From: JALGWA01 sp964604955
GTDB lineage: Bacteria; Arandabacterota; Arandabacteria; Arandabacterales; JALGWA01
Direction of reading: 5' to 3'
Length of the DNA stretch: 64,000 bases
NCBI GenBank assembly: GCA_964604955.1
Contig: CAZSBE010000001.1
Location: 1 to 64,000 of the forward strand
The notes under the pieces are model-generated. The model was not told the DNA's origin. It worked only from the letters and a program-made list of their open reading frames with translations, and made no database searches. The position numbers were made by a program, and so were the translations under genes. Shown one piece after another: positions 1 to 7,983 of this stretch (positions within the stretch are counted from its first letter, which is position 1; each line of letters starts with the position of its first letter).

Positions 1-240
1 CGCCTGTCACTCCAGATAATGCGCGAGCTGTCGATGCGCCTGGTACTGCAGTACAACGACCGCACCAACACCTGTGACGTCGATCCGTTGATTACCTATC
101 AGCTCAGTCCGGTTTCGCTGTTCTACCTGGGCTCGACCCGCCACTACAGGGATCTGGACCTCGAGGAAGACGGCCGCGAGGGTTGGAACCTGACCGACCG
201 CCAGTACTTCCTCAAAATGCAGTACCTGTTCCAGATCTAG
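1..240 (+). CDS. C-terminal fragment of an outer-membrane beta-barrel protein (DUF5916-like)
   Basis: The reading frame is open from base 1, so this is only the last 79 codons of a gene that begins outside the window. The fragment alternates hydrophobic and polar residues and carries runs such as YQLSPVSLFYLGST and RQYFLKMQYLF, which match the final strands of the barrel found at the end of DUF5916 proteins (CBM9-like domain plus barrel, usually over 700 residues). The chain ends with an aromatic/hydrophobic tail (QYLFQI), as is usual for BAM-inserted barrels. An internal ATG at 19 is not the real start. The family call rests on a short tail; a generic TonB- or TolC-like barrel remains possible. 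Confidence 0.6.
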   Translation, partial: RLSLQIMRELSMRLVLQYNDRTNTCDVDPLITYQLSPVSLFYLGSTRHYRDLDLEEDGREGWNLTDRQYFLKMQYLFQI

Positions 241-437
241 CCACCCCGCTTCTGCAGCCCACTCTCATGCGGGACCCGCCATTTTCGGGCAGTCGGCCCG
301 GCGACCGGTCGGGATTGAAATAACTGGAAGCGCGGGGCACAGGACGTTATGCTGCAGAAGCCCGATGAAGTGACTGTAACCAGCCGCTCACCGAGCCATC
401 TGCAGTCATGCTGCGCGGCCCGGGGGAAGGAGACGAA

Positions 438-1172
438 ATGAAGCGGTCAGGCAACACTGTTCTCATCACCGGAGGCGCAACCGGGATTGGACTGGCTCTC
501 GCCGAAGGCTTCCTGAAGCATGGTAACGAAGTGCTGATCTGCGGTCGTCGCAGGGAGAGACTGCTGGCTGCCAGGTCCAGATTCCCCCGGTTGCACATCC
601 GGGTCTGCGACGTAACCAAACCGCGCTCGAGGTCGGCGCTCGTCGGATGGGCGACTAGGCGCTTCAAGTCACTGAACATCCTTGTAAACAACGCGGGGAT
701 CCAGCATGCCGTGGATTTTGCGAGGGGCCCGAAGGACCTCGCACAGGCCGAAGCCGAGATTGCCACCAACCTCTCAGCACCGGTCCAACTCTCAGCCCTG
801 CTCATCCCTCACCTGCGGCGAAAGAAGCAGGCCGCGATAGTGAACATTTCGTCAGGCCTCGCCTTCACGCCGCTCGCCGCGGTCCCTGTCTATTGCGCCA
901 CAAAGGCGGCTTTGCATTCGTTGAGCCTGTCTATGAGGCACCAGCTCCGCGGGACGTCCGTGAGGGTCTTCGAGATCGCTCCGCCGATGGTGGCCACTGA
1001 GCTCGGCGGCCGGCGGCGCAGCGCCGAAGAGATCGAGTACTGCATGTCGGCAGAGGAGGTGGCGCGGAGCACACTCGACGCCCTCAACCGGGACAGATAC
1101 GAGGTTGCTCTGGGCTCTGCAGCGCGTCTCTTCCGGCGGCGCGATGCCATGTTTGAAGATATGAACCAGTAG
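438..1172 (+). CDS. SDR family oxidoreductase, DltE-like
   Basis: This 244-residue protein is a classical short-chain dehydrogenase/reductase with a Rossmann fold using NAD(P)H. It has the cofactor motif TGGATGIG near residue 11, LVNNAGIQ in the middle, and the catalytic Ser plus YCATK (Tyr-x3-Lys). The closest family I recognise is DltE-type SDRs, whose substrate is not well defined. The ATG at 438 is preferred over an in-frame ATG at 408 because GGGGAAGGAG lies just upstream of 438 and the conserved N-terminus starts there. It is followed 37 nt later by a CPBP protease gene on the same strand; the two may be co-transcribed. Confidence 0.85.
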   Translation: MKRSGNTVLITGGATGIGLALAEGFLKHGNEVLICGRRRERLLAARSRFPRLHIRVCDVTKPRSRSALVGWATRRFKSLNILVNNAGIQHAVDFARGPKDLAQAEAEIATNLSAPVQLSALLIPHLRRKKQAAIVNISSGLAFTPLAAVPVYCATKAALHSLSLSMRHQLRGTSVRVFEIAPPMVATELGGRRRSAEEIEYCMSAEEVARSTLDALNRDRYEVALGSAARLFRRRDAMFEDMNQ

Positions 1173-1209
1173 TGGCCGGCATAGCTTCAGCATATGGAGG
1201 TAGGAGGAC

Positions 1210-1929
1210 TTGGTAGAAAGCGGAAGCAATCGAGGCAGACTGCCTCTCAAGTGGCTGTATCTGGCGTGGCTGAGCCTGGCGTTCACATGGCTGGTCTTCA
1301 TAGTCTGCGGGGTCATAGAACAGGGCGACCCCACGCAACTGATCAAGAGGATTTTCGGTGATGTCGCTCTGTTCGCAATGGGGGCCTACATAGTCGGCCT
1401 TGTCATATCTGTGCTCATACTGCGCCGCCTGCTGCACAAGAGCGGCATGGGCTGGCAGAGCGTGGGCTTGCGTGGACATCTGACGGCACGAGGAGCTCTT
1501 TATGCGCTCCTTGGATGGTTCATTGCCTTCTGGCTGTTCTACCTCGTTCAGATGGCGACCGGACACTTCGGAATAAGGATGTTCTGGAACGAGGGTGATT
1601 TCTTCAAACATGGCTCCATCTTCCATATGGCATTCCTATTCGCCGGGCCCGTGGTCGTAGCCCCGATTGCAGAAGAGATCATCTACCGCGGTTTCGTGCT
1701 CTCCGCTTTGCTGGCGAGATTCAGAACTCCCCAGGCGGTGACGATGTCAGCCCTTATATTCGCAAGCATCCATATCGGCATGGGGCCGGGCTTGGCGATC
1801 TACATCCTGCTCGGGGCCTTCATCCCGGCGTACCTGTACCTCCGGTTCGGGAACATCTATCCATGTATACTCATGCATCTTCTGAACAACATCGTGGTGT
1901 ATTTCGTCATCCCGCGCGTGTTCATGTAA
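1210..1929 (+). CDS. CPBP family intramembrane metalloprotease
   Basis: This 239-residue polytopic membrane protein has the three CPBP (CAAX protease and bacteriocin-processing, Rce1-like) motifs: EEIIYRGF (Glu-Glu-x3-Arg), FASIHI with a conserved His, and HLLNN near the C-terminus. These residues form an intramembrane metalloprotease site. About six to seven hydrophobic helices are visible. The start is a TTG at 1210, chosen because AGGAGGA lies immediately upstream at suitable spacing and no ATG fits. The substrate cannot be told from the sequence; family members process prenylated or peptide substrates or act in envelope stress. Confidence 0.85.
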   Translation: MVESGSNRGRLPLKWLYLAWLSLAFTWLVFIVCGVIEQGDPTQLIKRIFGDVALFAMGAYIVGLVISVLILRRLLHKSGMGWQSVGLRGHLTARGALYALLGWFIAFWLFYLVQMATGHFGIRMFWNEGDFFKHGSIFHMAFLFAGPVVVAPIAEEIIYRGFVLSALLARFRTPQAVTMSALIFASIHIGMGPGLAIYILLGAFIPAYLYLRFGNIYPCILMHLLNNIVVYFVIPRVFM

Positions 1930-1949
1930 ATGAGGTAATACCGACTGAC

Positions 1950-3962
1950 CTACTCGTATCTCAGGGCTTCTACCGGGTCCAGTCTTGATGCCTTGTTGGC
2001 CGGATACATGCCGAAGAAGACCCCTACGCTCACGGCAAAAAAGAATGCAAGCAGCACCGAGCTCAGAGTTACAACCGACCCGCCCTCGCCGCCGAAAAAC
2101 CGCCTGGGCCCGAACGCGCCGGCTCCCACCATCAGATTGCCAAGCGTATTCGCGAAGGTGACTCCAAGGAGTATGCCGATCACACCCCCGGCGAAGGCAA
2201 GCACCATCGACTCTATCAGGAACTGAACCATTATGTCCCCGCGCCTGGCGCCGACTGCCTTCCGTATGCCGATCTCCCTTGTCCGTTCAGTTACCGAGAC
2301 CAGCATTATATTCATGATCCCGATGCCTCCCACGATAAGCGATATTGCGGCAATACCGGCCAGCATGAGCTTGAACGTGCTGGCGGTATCCTCGATGGTC
2401 TGGCGAAACTCCTCCTGGCTTCTCACTCTGAAATCCACCACCTTGTTGTGTCTCTCTGTGAGCAGAGCCTCAACCTCCCCCGCCGCGACACTGGACAGTT
2501 CCGCGGTTTTCGATTGCAGGAAAATCGTCTGTACCTGATCGTCCCCCGTGAACCTCTTCTCAGCCGTGGTCAGGGCTATGAATACCTGGTCGTCGAAGTC
2601 CTCCCAGCCCACCCGGCCCTTTTCTTTAAGAACGCCAATAACCGTGAATCTTTCAGGTCCCACCTTTACATCTTTGCCCACCGGTGAGGCGTCGCCGAAG
2701 AGCTCGTCCCTGACGGTCTTGCCCAGCACACAGACCTTGGCCCATGAATCAAGATCTTCCTGCCTGAGAAACCTCCCCTGGTCGACCTCGAGGTTCCTGA
2801 TAACCTGATATGACGGGGTGGTCCCCACGACCTGAGTATCCCAGTACTCATCGAGGTATTTGACGCGCTCCTGCGTTCTGACCTGAGGAGCTACCTCGTT
2901 CACCGCGGATATCCTCTCCTTGATCGCCTCGGCGTCGCTTACGGTCAACCCCTTGGACCGCCCTCTCCACTCCAGTGCCTCGTCTTTGTTCTCCGCGCGG
3001 CGCGGTGAAACCGTAAGAACATTCGAGCCCAGTTTCTCTATCTGGGATGTGATCTGGCTCTTCGCGCCTTCACCGACTCCCAGCATGCCGATGACGGCCG
3101 CAACGCCTATGACGATGCCCAGCATCGTAAGGAACGACCGCGTCTTGTTGGACAAAAGCCCCTTGTATCCGGAGGAGAACCCGGCCACGAGGTTCCCCGT
3201 GAAGCTGGTTCTTTTGCGGACCTTATCCGGCGCGGCTCCCTGGTGATTCACCGCCTCTCTGAGGACTTCGTCCCGCTCTATCTGGCCGTCTCTTATTCTG
3301 ACTATCCGCTCTGCACACTCCGCGACTTCCCGGTCGTGGGTCACAAGTATGATGGTCCTGCCCTGTTCATGGAGCCCGCGGAAGACCGCCATAATCTCTT
3401 CACCGGACCGTGTATCCAGGTTGCCGGTCGGCTCATCTGCGAGTATTATGGCCGGGTCATTGACCAGCGCTCGCGCGATAGCCACGCGCTGCTTCTCCCC
3501 GCCGGAAAGCTCGTTAGGATAGTGATGTGCGCGCTCCTTCAGCCCGACAGTCTCCAGAGCCTGCATGGCTCTCTTCCTGCGCTCACCTGCCCCGATGCCG
3601 GAGTACAGCAACGGGATCTCCACATTGGCAAGCGCGGTGGTCCTGGGCAGCAGATTGAACATCTGAAACACAAAACCGATTTGCTCATTCCGGATTGCCG
3701 AAAGACGGTCGTCATCAAGATCGGCGGTTGGCCGGCCGTTCAGATGATAACTGCCGGAGGTGGGCCTCGACAGGCAGCCCAGTATGTCCATCAATGTGGT
3801 CTTGCCTGAGCCCGAGGTCCCCATTATGGATACGAACTCCCCCCGGTCAATATCCAGCGAGAGCCCCCTAAGGGCCCTGACCTCAATCTTGCCTGTAACG
3901 AAAGTCTTGGTCAGATCGCGCACTCTGATCAGCATTGATTCGGATCTCCCGCCCCCGCTCAC
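1950..3962 (-). CDS. macB: MacB-type ABC transporter, fused ATPase and permease
   Basis: This 670-residue protein joins an N-terminal ABC ATPase (Walker A GTSGSGKTT, signature LSGGEKQRVAIARA, Walker B IILADEPTGNLD) to a first membrane helix, a MacB_PCD periplasmic domain and a FtsX-type permease with three C-terminal helices, ending VEALRYE. Domain order and length are those of MacB, the inner-membrane motor of tripartite MacAB-TolC systems that export peptides, lipopeptides or macrolides from the periplasm. The start is a GTG whose bases overlap the stop of macA (GTGA, 3959-3962), implying translational coupling; an internal ATG nine codons later is an alternative. The substrate is unknown. 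It is the third gene of a tolC-macA-macB operon. Confidence 0.93.
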   Translation of the reverse strand: MSGGGRSESMLIRVRDLTKTFVTGKIEVRALRGLSLDIDRGEFVSIMGTSGSGKTTLMDILGCLSRPTSGSYHLNGRPTADLDDDRLSAIRNEQIGFVFQMFNLLPRTTALANVEIPLLYSGIGAGERRKRAMQALETVGLKERAHHYPNELSGGEKQRVAIARALVNDPAIILADEPTGNLDTRSGEEIMAVFRGLHEQGRTIILVTHDREVAECAERIVRIRDGQIERDEVLREAVNHQGAAPDKVRKRTSFTGNLVAGFSSGYKGLLSNKTRSFLTMLGIVIGVAAVIGMLGVGEGAKSQITSQIEKLGSNVLTVSPRRAENKDEALEWRGRSKGLTVSDAEAIKERISAVNEVAPQVRTQERVKYLDEYWDTQVVGTTPSYQVIRNLEVDQGRFLRQEDLDSWAKVCVLGKTVRDELFGDASPVGKDVKVGPERFTVIGVLKEKGRVGWEDFDDQVFIALTTAEKRFTGDDQVQTIFLQSKTAELSSVAAGEVEALLTERHNKVVDFRVRSQEEFRQTIEDTASTFKLMLAGIAAISLIVGGIGIMNIMLVSVTERTREIGIRKAVGARRGDIMVQFLIESMVLAFAGGVIGILLGVTFANTLGNLMVGAGAFGPRRFFGGEGGSVVTLSSVLLAFFFAVSVGVFFGMYPANKASRLDPVEALRYE

Positions 3963-5392
3963 AATGGCGGCCTGCCGCGCGGAGGCGATTGCCTCGATTG
4001 CAGTTCCTGGCGAAGAGCGGACTGGTTGTCCGTTGTAAGCACCTCGTCGCCCTCCTGTAAGCCCTCTCTTACTTCCACGTTCACATCATCCTCGAGCCCA
4101 GTGACCACGGGGCGGGAGACTGCCGTCCCGCCATCCAGGACCATCACCACCTTGCCGCCATCCTGCTCGATGACTGCCTCCTTGGGCACGCGCAGCACGT
4201 TGTCGGCCTCTGCGATGATGATGTCCAGGTCGGCGGTCATCCCGGGTCTGATCAATGAGATACCGGTCTCGGCCACATCGCCCCTGCGGGGGGCAGCGGG
4301 TGCAGGCTCCCCGCGGCTCTCCGGGGCCGGTGCGCCGCCGTGCTCCGCCATGGCCTCCTCGATGACCCCCTGGATCTCCTTCCGGTCCGCCCCCCTGGCC
4401 CGCAGATCTCTGATTTTCTCGCGCAGGGCGTCCCGCTCGCTTTGCGGCAAGCCCGAGAACAGGCGGTCCATGGGAGACTGGCTGGAAGTCCCGGAACCGG
4501 GTTGCTGGAACTCCCCGGACACAGAGCCGACGATTTCAACTTCTATGGGAAAGACCACGATATTTCCCGCGACGGTGCCCGCGGGGGCTATCTTCTTCAC
4601 CACGCCGCTATACACTCTGCCCCTTATGGCATCGAACCCTATCTGTGCGGACTGCCCCAGCCGTATCTTGCCGACGTCAACCTCGTTTACATCTGTCTTG
4701 ACAATCATCTTGCTCAGATCTGCGATCGTCATGAGAACAGTCCCGCCGCCTCCGTATGCCTGAGTACCCGACGTGATCATCTCGCCCTGCTCGACATTGA
4801 GGTTTATGACCACTCCCGAGATGGGGGAAGTTACGGTTATGTTGTCAAAGGCCTTCGTGCCGAGACTCCCGGGTTCCGCAGGTTCATCCCCGCCCCCGAG
4901 CACGACCCAGAGCTGCTTCTCCGCAAGCTCGTATTGTATCTGGCTGCGCCTGTGTGCCTGTTCCGCATCTTCGACATCTTTCTTCGCGATGAAGCCCTTA
5001 TCGAAGAGATCCCGCTTGCGCTCCAGGTCTCTCTCGGTATCTTCCAGGTCTATCTTCGCCCGCTCCACCGACGCTCTTGCCTGTGCTATCTGCTGTGCCT
5101 GCGATGATTCCTGCTGCACCAGCGCAAGCCTATCACCCGCCTTGACGCTGTCTCCCTCTTCCACGAAGAGCCGCCTCACCTCGCCGGCCAATTCTGACTT
5201 CACGTTCACGACCGTAAGAGGCGCTACCTCTCCGCTCTCGGTCACTTTGATGACTATATTTCCCCTCTCGACCCGCGCGGTCCTGAAAGCCCGGTCCCGA
5301 TCGCTATCGTTTCTTGCTGTCGATACGAGAATGACCGCCACGACTGCGATCACCGCAATTCCGCCGACAATGGCAAATGCTTTCCTTCTCAT
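3959..5392 (-). CDS. macA: Periplasmic adaptor subunit, MacA/HlyD type, with a helical insertion
   Basis: This 477-residue membrane-fusion protein has an N-terminal signal anchor (residues about 5-25), a biotinyl-lipoyl half (ELAGEVRRLFVEEGD), a coiled-coil hairpin (about 85-165), the second lipoyl half (ITVTSPISGVVINLNVEQGE) and a beta-barrel/membrane-proximal region. It should bridge MacB and the outer-membrane TolC. The odd part is roughly residues 292-372, inside the beta-barrel domain: a charged helix-rich block with SERDALREKIRDLRARG followed by a Pro/Ala-rich linker, absent from ordinary MacA. It overlaps both neighbours by 4 nt (ATGA at 5389-5392, GTGA at 3959-3962), so the three genes are tightly coupled. 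Confidence 0.9.
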   Translation of the reverse strand: MRRKAFAIVGGIAVIAVVAVILVSTARNDSDRDRAFRTARVERGNIVIKVTESGEVAPLTVVNVKSELAGEVRRLFVEEGDSVKAGDRLALVQQESSQAQQIAQARASVERAKIDLEDTERDLERKRDLFDKGFIAKKDVEDAEQAHRRSQIQYELAEKQLWVVLGGGDEPAEPGSLGTKAFDNITVTSPISGVVINLNVEQGEMITSGTQAYGGGGTVLMTIADLSKMIVKTDVNEVDVGKIRLGQSAQIGFDAIRGRVYSGVVKKIAPAGTVAGNIVVFPIEVEIVGSVSGEFQQPGSGTSSQSPMDRLFSGLPQSERDALREKIRDLRARGADRKEIQGVIEEAMAEHGGAPAPESRGEPAPAAPRRGDVAETGISLIRPGMTADLDIIIAEADNVLRVPKEAVIEQDGGKVVMVLDGGTAVSRPVVTGLEDDVNVEVREGLQEGDEVLTTDNQSALRQELQSRQSPPRGRPPL

Positions 5393-6741
5393 TGACTCCT
5401 CCCCGGTACCTGGTAGGGCAACTGGCCCATGGCCTGACTCAGCCGGGCCCTGGCCAGAAGGTAATCATATACAGCCCTTGTATAACTCACCTTGCTGTTC
5501 GAGAGGGCTACCGCGGCGTCGATAACCTCCGTTATCGGCGCCACGCCGGTTCTGTATCTTCCCGAAGCCGCATCGTAACTCTCCTGTGCGCTTTCGACCT
5601 CTTTCTCGGTCAGGTCTATTGTCCTCAAAGCTGTGACCAGGCTCAGGTGTGCCGACTTCACCTCCAGGGTCACTCGCTTCTCCAGGTCCAGATAGTCCAG
5701 CTCGGACTCCCGCAGGTCTATCTTCGCGGCCCTGACAGCCCTGCCTGCGACTCCTCCGTCGAATATCGGGAAGCTCAATCCTATTCCCACGCGCCAATTC
5801 GTGTTGTCTTCCCAGTTCGTGCGGTTGACCGGAAGATCATCAAACAAAAACCTGTCCACGTATGCGTCGTAGCTGCCCGTTATCGCAAGTTTCGGCCATC
5901 TCTCTATTCGCGCCAGCTTCACGTTGTATTTCCCGATCGCCAGGCTGGACTTCTGCTGGGCAAGCTCGGGACGGCTCTTCAGGGCCTCATCCAGGCAGTC
6001 AAGGGGATCCGGGGGGGATTCTCTTGTAACCTCCACGGGCCTTATACTCGTGGGATGGTCAAGCCCGATGCCCATGGCGTCGTTGAGCTCGGCATGGGCA
6101 ATGCCCAGGTTGCCGTCAGCCGCCAGGGAATCGACCGCTCCTGCGAGGACGGCCACCTCCGCCTTGAGCACATCAGATCTCGGGACGAGGCCGAGGTCAA
6201 ACTGGGCCCTGGCGAAGTCCAGGTGAGTCCTTTTCTGCGCCAGGCTCTCGGTTCTAAGCTCCAGAATCTCCGACGCCTCAAGCAGGCCGTAGTACTTGGT
6301 CATCACGTCAAGAACCAGGTCGATCTCCGTGAGGCGCAGGCTCTGCTCCGCTCGGGACAGCGACTCCCGGGACTTCGCTGTATTGATGAAGTTCCTTCCA
6401 CCGTTGAACGGGCTGATCGACGCGGCCAGCGACAGGCTGTAGTGGTTCTCACTCCACTCAAGGCGGCTGAACGTATCGGTGACGTTGTATCCGCCCAGAA
6501 GATGAAGTTCAGGCAGGAATCCGGACCGGGCGTCTTTTACGCCCATCTCCGCCTTGATCACCTGTCCCTCAGTTATGACAATCTGGTTGGAATTCTTAAT
6601 CGCGATCTCGAGACACTGTTCAAGACTGAGCGAATCCTCACTTACGATTGCTGGAGCACTGCTGTCGGGCCCCGGGTAGGCACAGACCGGAGCAGTGCAT
6701 GCAGCTACCAGGCCCACCAGCAATAGGGCGATCCTGTCCAT
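5389..6741 (-). CDS. TolC family outer-membrane efflux protein
   Basis: This 450-residue protein has a signal peptide (MDRIALLLVGLVAACTAP) followed by two tandem outer-membrane-efflux repeats, with typical features such as LSLEQCLEIAIKNSNQI at the start of the mature part and long amphipathic helices that form the periplasmic tunnel. The longer open frame to 6993 is rejected: the ATG at 6741 is preceded by AAGGAG and begins a convincing signal peptide. It is the first gene of the operon, its stop overlapping the macA start. A Cys in the signal region (AAC) could make it a lipoprotein, as for many TolC homologues, but the lipobox is imperfect. Confidence 0.9.
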   Translation of the reverse strand: MDRIALLLVGLVAACTAPVCAYPGPDSSAPAIVSEDSLSLEQCLEIAIKNSNQIVITEGQVIKAEMGVKDARSGFLPELHLLGGYNVTDTFSRLEWSENHYSLSLAASISPFNGGRNFINTAKSRESLSRAEQSLRLTEIDLVLDVMTKYYGLLEASEILELRTESLAQKRTHLDFARAQFDLGLVPRSDVLKAEVAVLAGAVDSLAADGNLGIAHAELNDAMGIGLDHPTSIRPVEVTRESPPDPLDCLDEALKSRPELAQQKSSLAIGKYNVKLARIERWPKLAITGSYDAYVDRFLFDDLPVNRTNWEDNTNWRVGIGLSFPIFDGGVAGRAVRAAKIDLRESELDYLDLEKRVTLEVKSAHLSLVTALRTIDLTEKEVESAQESYDAASGRYRTGVAPITEVIDAAVALSNSKVSYTRAVYDYLLARARLSQAMGQLPYQVPGRSQ

Positions 6742-7139
6742 CCCTTTTCTCCTTATCTCAGCTGTCCGCCCGCTCGTATGAACATCACCACGGCTCATCC
6801 TAACACGGCGGGCCCTGCTCAGTCTCCATGGGATTAGCCGGGTGCCCCCTCTGGCCTCCCCGGCAAATGCATTCTTCTGCCTACTTAGACAATACTCCCC
6901 TGACAATGATTCCATATTCCCGCCCTCGTTGCCGCGGGCCGGCAACCAGGCCGTGGCAAGGGCCATGGTCCATTGAACCGGCTGCGCGTGCATCGCTTGG
7001 CTATTGACTGGGCGGGCTGCCTGTGATAGTCAGTGGGGAAGGAAGCATCAATCTTGTCGGGCCGGCCGGTCTGACAGGGCTGCCTGTCAGAGAACCGCGA
7101 AAGTGGAGCCGGTACGGGTGGTCGGGAAAGGAGGTCTCT
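6742..7139. other. Intergenic region between divergent tolC operon and peroxiredoxin gene
   Basis: This 398-nt stretch holds no convincing gene; open frames in it are out-of-frame extensions. It must contain the promoters for both flanking transcripts. On the plus strand a TTGACT at 7004-7009 is followed by GATAGT 15 nt later, a weak candidate because the spacer is short. On the minus strand TTGTCA is followed 17 nt later by a poor box. Neither is called as a promoter. Confidence 0.5.
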
Positions 7140-7841
7140 ATGGCCAAGTTGAAGGACGGTTGTGTGAAACCTGCGCGCGGGGTCATTGCGGCGGAAGCCG
7201 CCTCTTCGGCCCCGGGTAAGACGGCGCCGCCGGAGGAGGTGAAATCTGTGCAAGCAAGGGTAGGCAAGGAAGCTCCCGACTTCGAAGCAAACGCCTTCGT
7301 CTCGGGCGTGGGCTTCAAGACAATCAAGCTCTCGGACTATAAGGGAAAGTGGATTGTGCTCTGTTTTTATCCGGGCGACTTCACATTTGTCTGACCTACC
7401 GAATTGGCAGCGGTCGCTGCCCGTTATGACAAATTCAAGTCACTCGGCGCTGAAGTCCTTTCGATGAGTACCGATAGTCGTTTCGTCCACAAGATGTGGC
7501 AGGAGCAGGAGCTCTCCAAGATGGTGGACGGTGGCGTGCCCTTCCCCATGCTCTCGGATGCCGGGGGCAGAATCGGCGCCGCATACGGGATCTATGACGA
7601 TGCCGCCGGGGTTGATATTCGCGGCAGGTTCATCATCGATCCTGACTTTGTGATACGCGCCATGGAGGTCCTGACCCCGGAAGTGGGGCGGAATCCGGAT
7701 GAGCTCATCAGACAGATCAAAGCGTTCCAGCATGTCGCGTCCACCGGTGAGGTAACGCCGTCCGGCTGGCAGCCCGGCGAGAAAACGCTGACCCCGGGCC
7801 CGGATCTGGTGGGCAGGGTGTGGGAGGTCTGGAAACCTTAG
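7140..7841 (+). CDS. Selenocysteine-containing peroxiredoxin (PrxU/AhpC-like selenoprotein)
   Basis: Two open frames in the same phase are separated only by a TGA at 7392-7394, exactly where the peroxidatic Cys of the AhpC/2-Cys Prx family lies: upstream reads FYPGDFTFV, downstream PTELAAV, against the family's FTFVCPTE. Read through as Sec, the product has 233 residues with Sec at 85. It reduces peroxides; Sec would form the selenenic acid. The usual resolving Cys near the C-terminus (EVCP) is EVTP here, so a 1-Sec mechanism using an external thiol or a local Cys (VLCFYP, five residues into the strand, or Cys8) is likely. The start is ATG 7140 with AAGGAGG upstream. A 45-residue N-terminal extension precedes the Prx fold. 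Sec-Prx proteins are known; a frameshift or pseudogene is unlikely because both sides are intact. Confidence 0.92.
7406..7421 (+). promoter_or_regulatory. Bacterial SECIS-like hairpin
   Basis: A perfect 6-bp stem (GGCAGC with GCTGCC) closes a GGTC tetraloop 11 nt after the in-frame TGA of the peroxiredoxin gene. The first loop G lies 18 nt past the TGA, inside the window and with the loop guanine expected of bacterial SECIS elements that recruit SelB. An outer GAATT/AATTC pairing (7401-7405 with 7432-7436) could extend it across a one-sided internal loop. This is inferred from sequence pairing only. Confidence 0.75.
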
Positions 7842-7912
7842 CAAGGCGGGCGGGTGACGCCGTGAGGCGGGATACCCTGGCGCCGGTATCGCCGTCATTA
7901 AGACATAAGGCC

Positions 7913-7941
7913 TTCAGAAACTCCTCATCCTGTGCTACAAT
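7913..7941 (+). promoter_or_regulatory. Sigma70-type promoter for the beta-helix gene
   Basis: TTCAGA and TACAAT are separated by 17 nt. The predicted transcript starts near 7948 and reaches the ATG at 7984, which is preceded by GGAAGGAGG. The -35 box matches consensus at four of six positions. Confidence 0.45.
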
Positions 7942-7983
7942 CCTGCTTGACTTCAGGGCTGTAGTCTGTGGAAGGAGGCTGTC

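Noticed and set aside
5377..6726. 449-codon plus-strand frame opposite the TolC gene
   Set aside because: The TolC reading has signal peptide, ribosome site and operon overlaps; the opposite frame is a shadow.
7392..7394. TGA as a true stop splitting the peroxiredoxin into two genes or a pseudogene
   Set aside because: Both flanks are intact, in the same phase, and the TGA is exactly at the catalytic Cys position with a SECIS-like hairpin after it.
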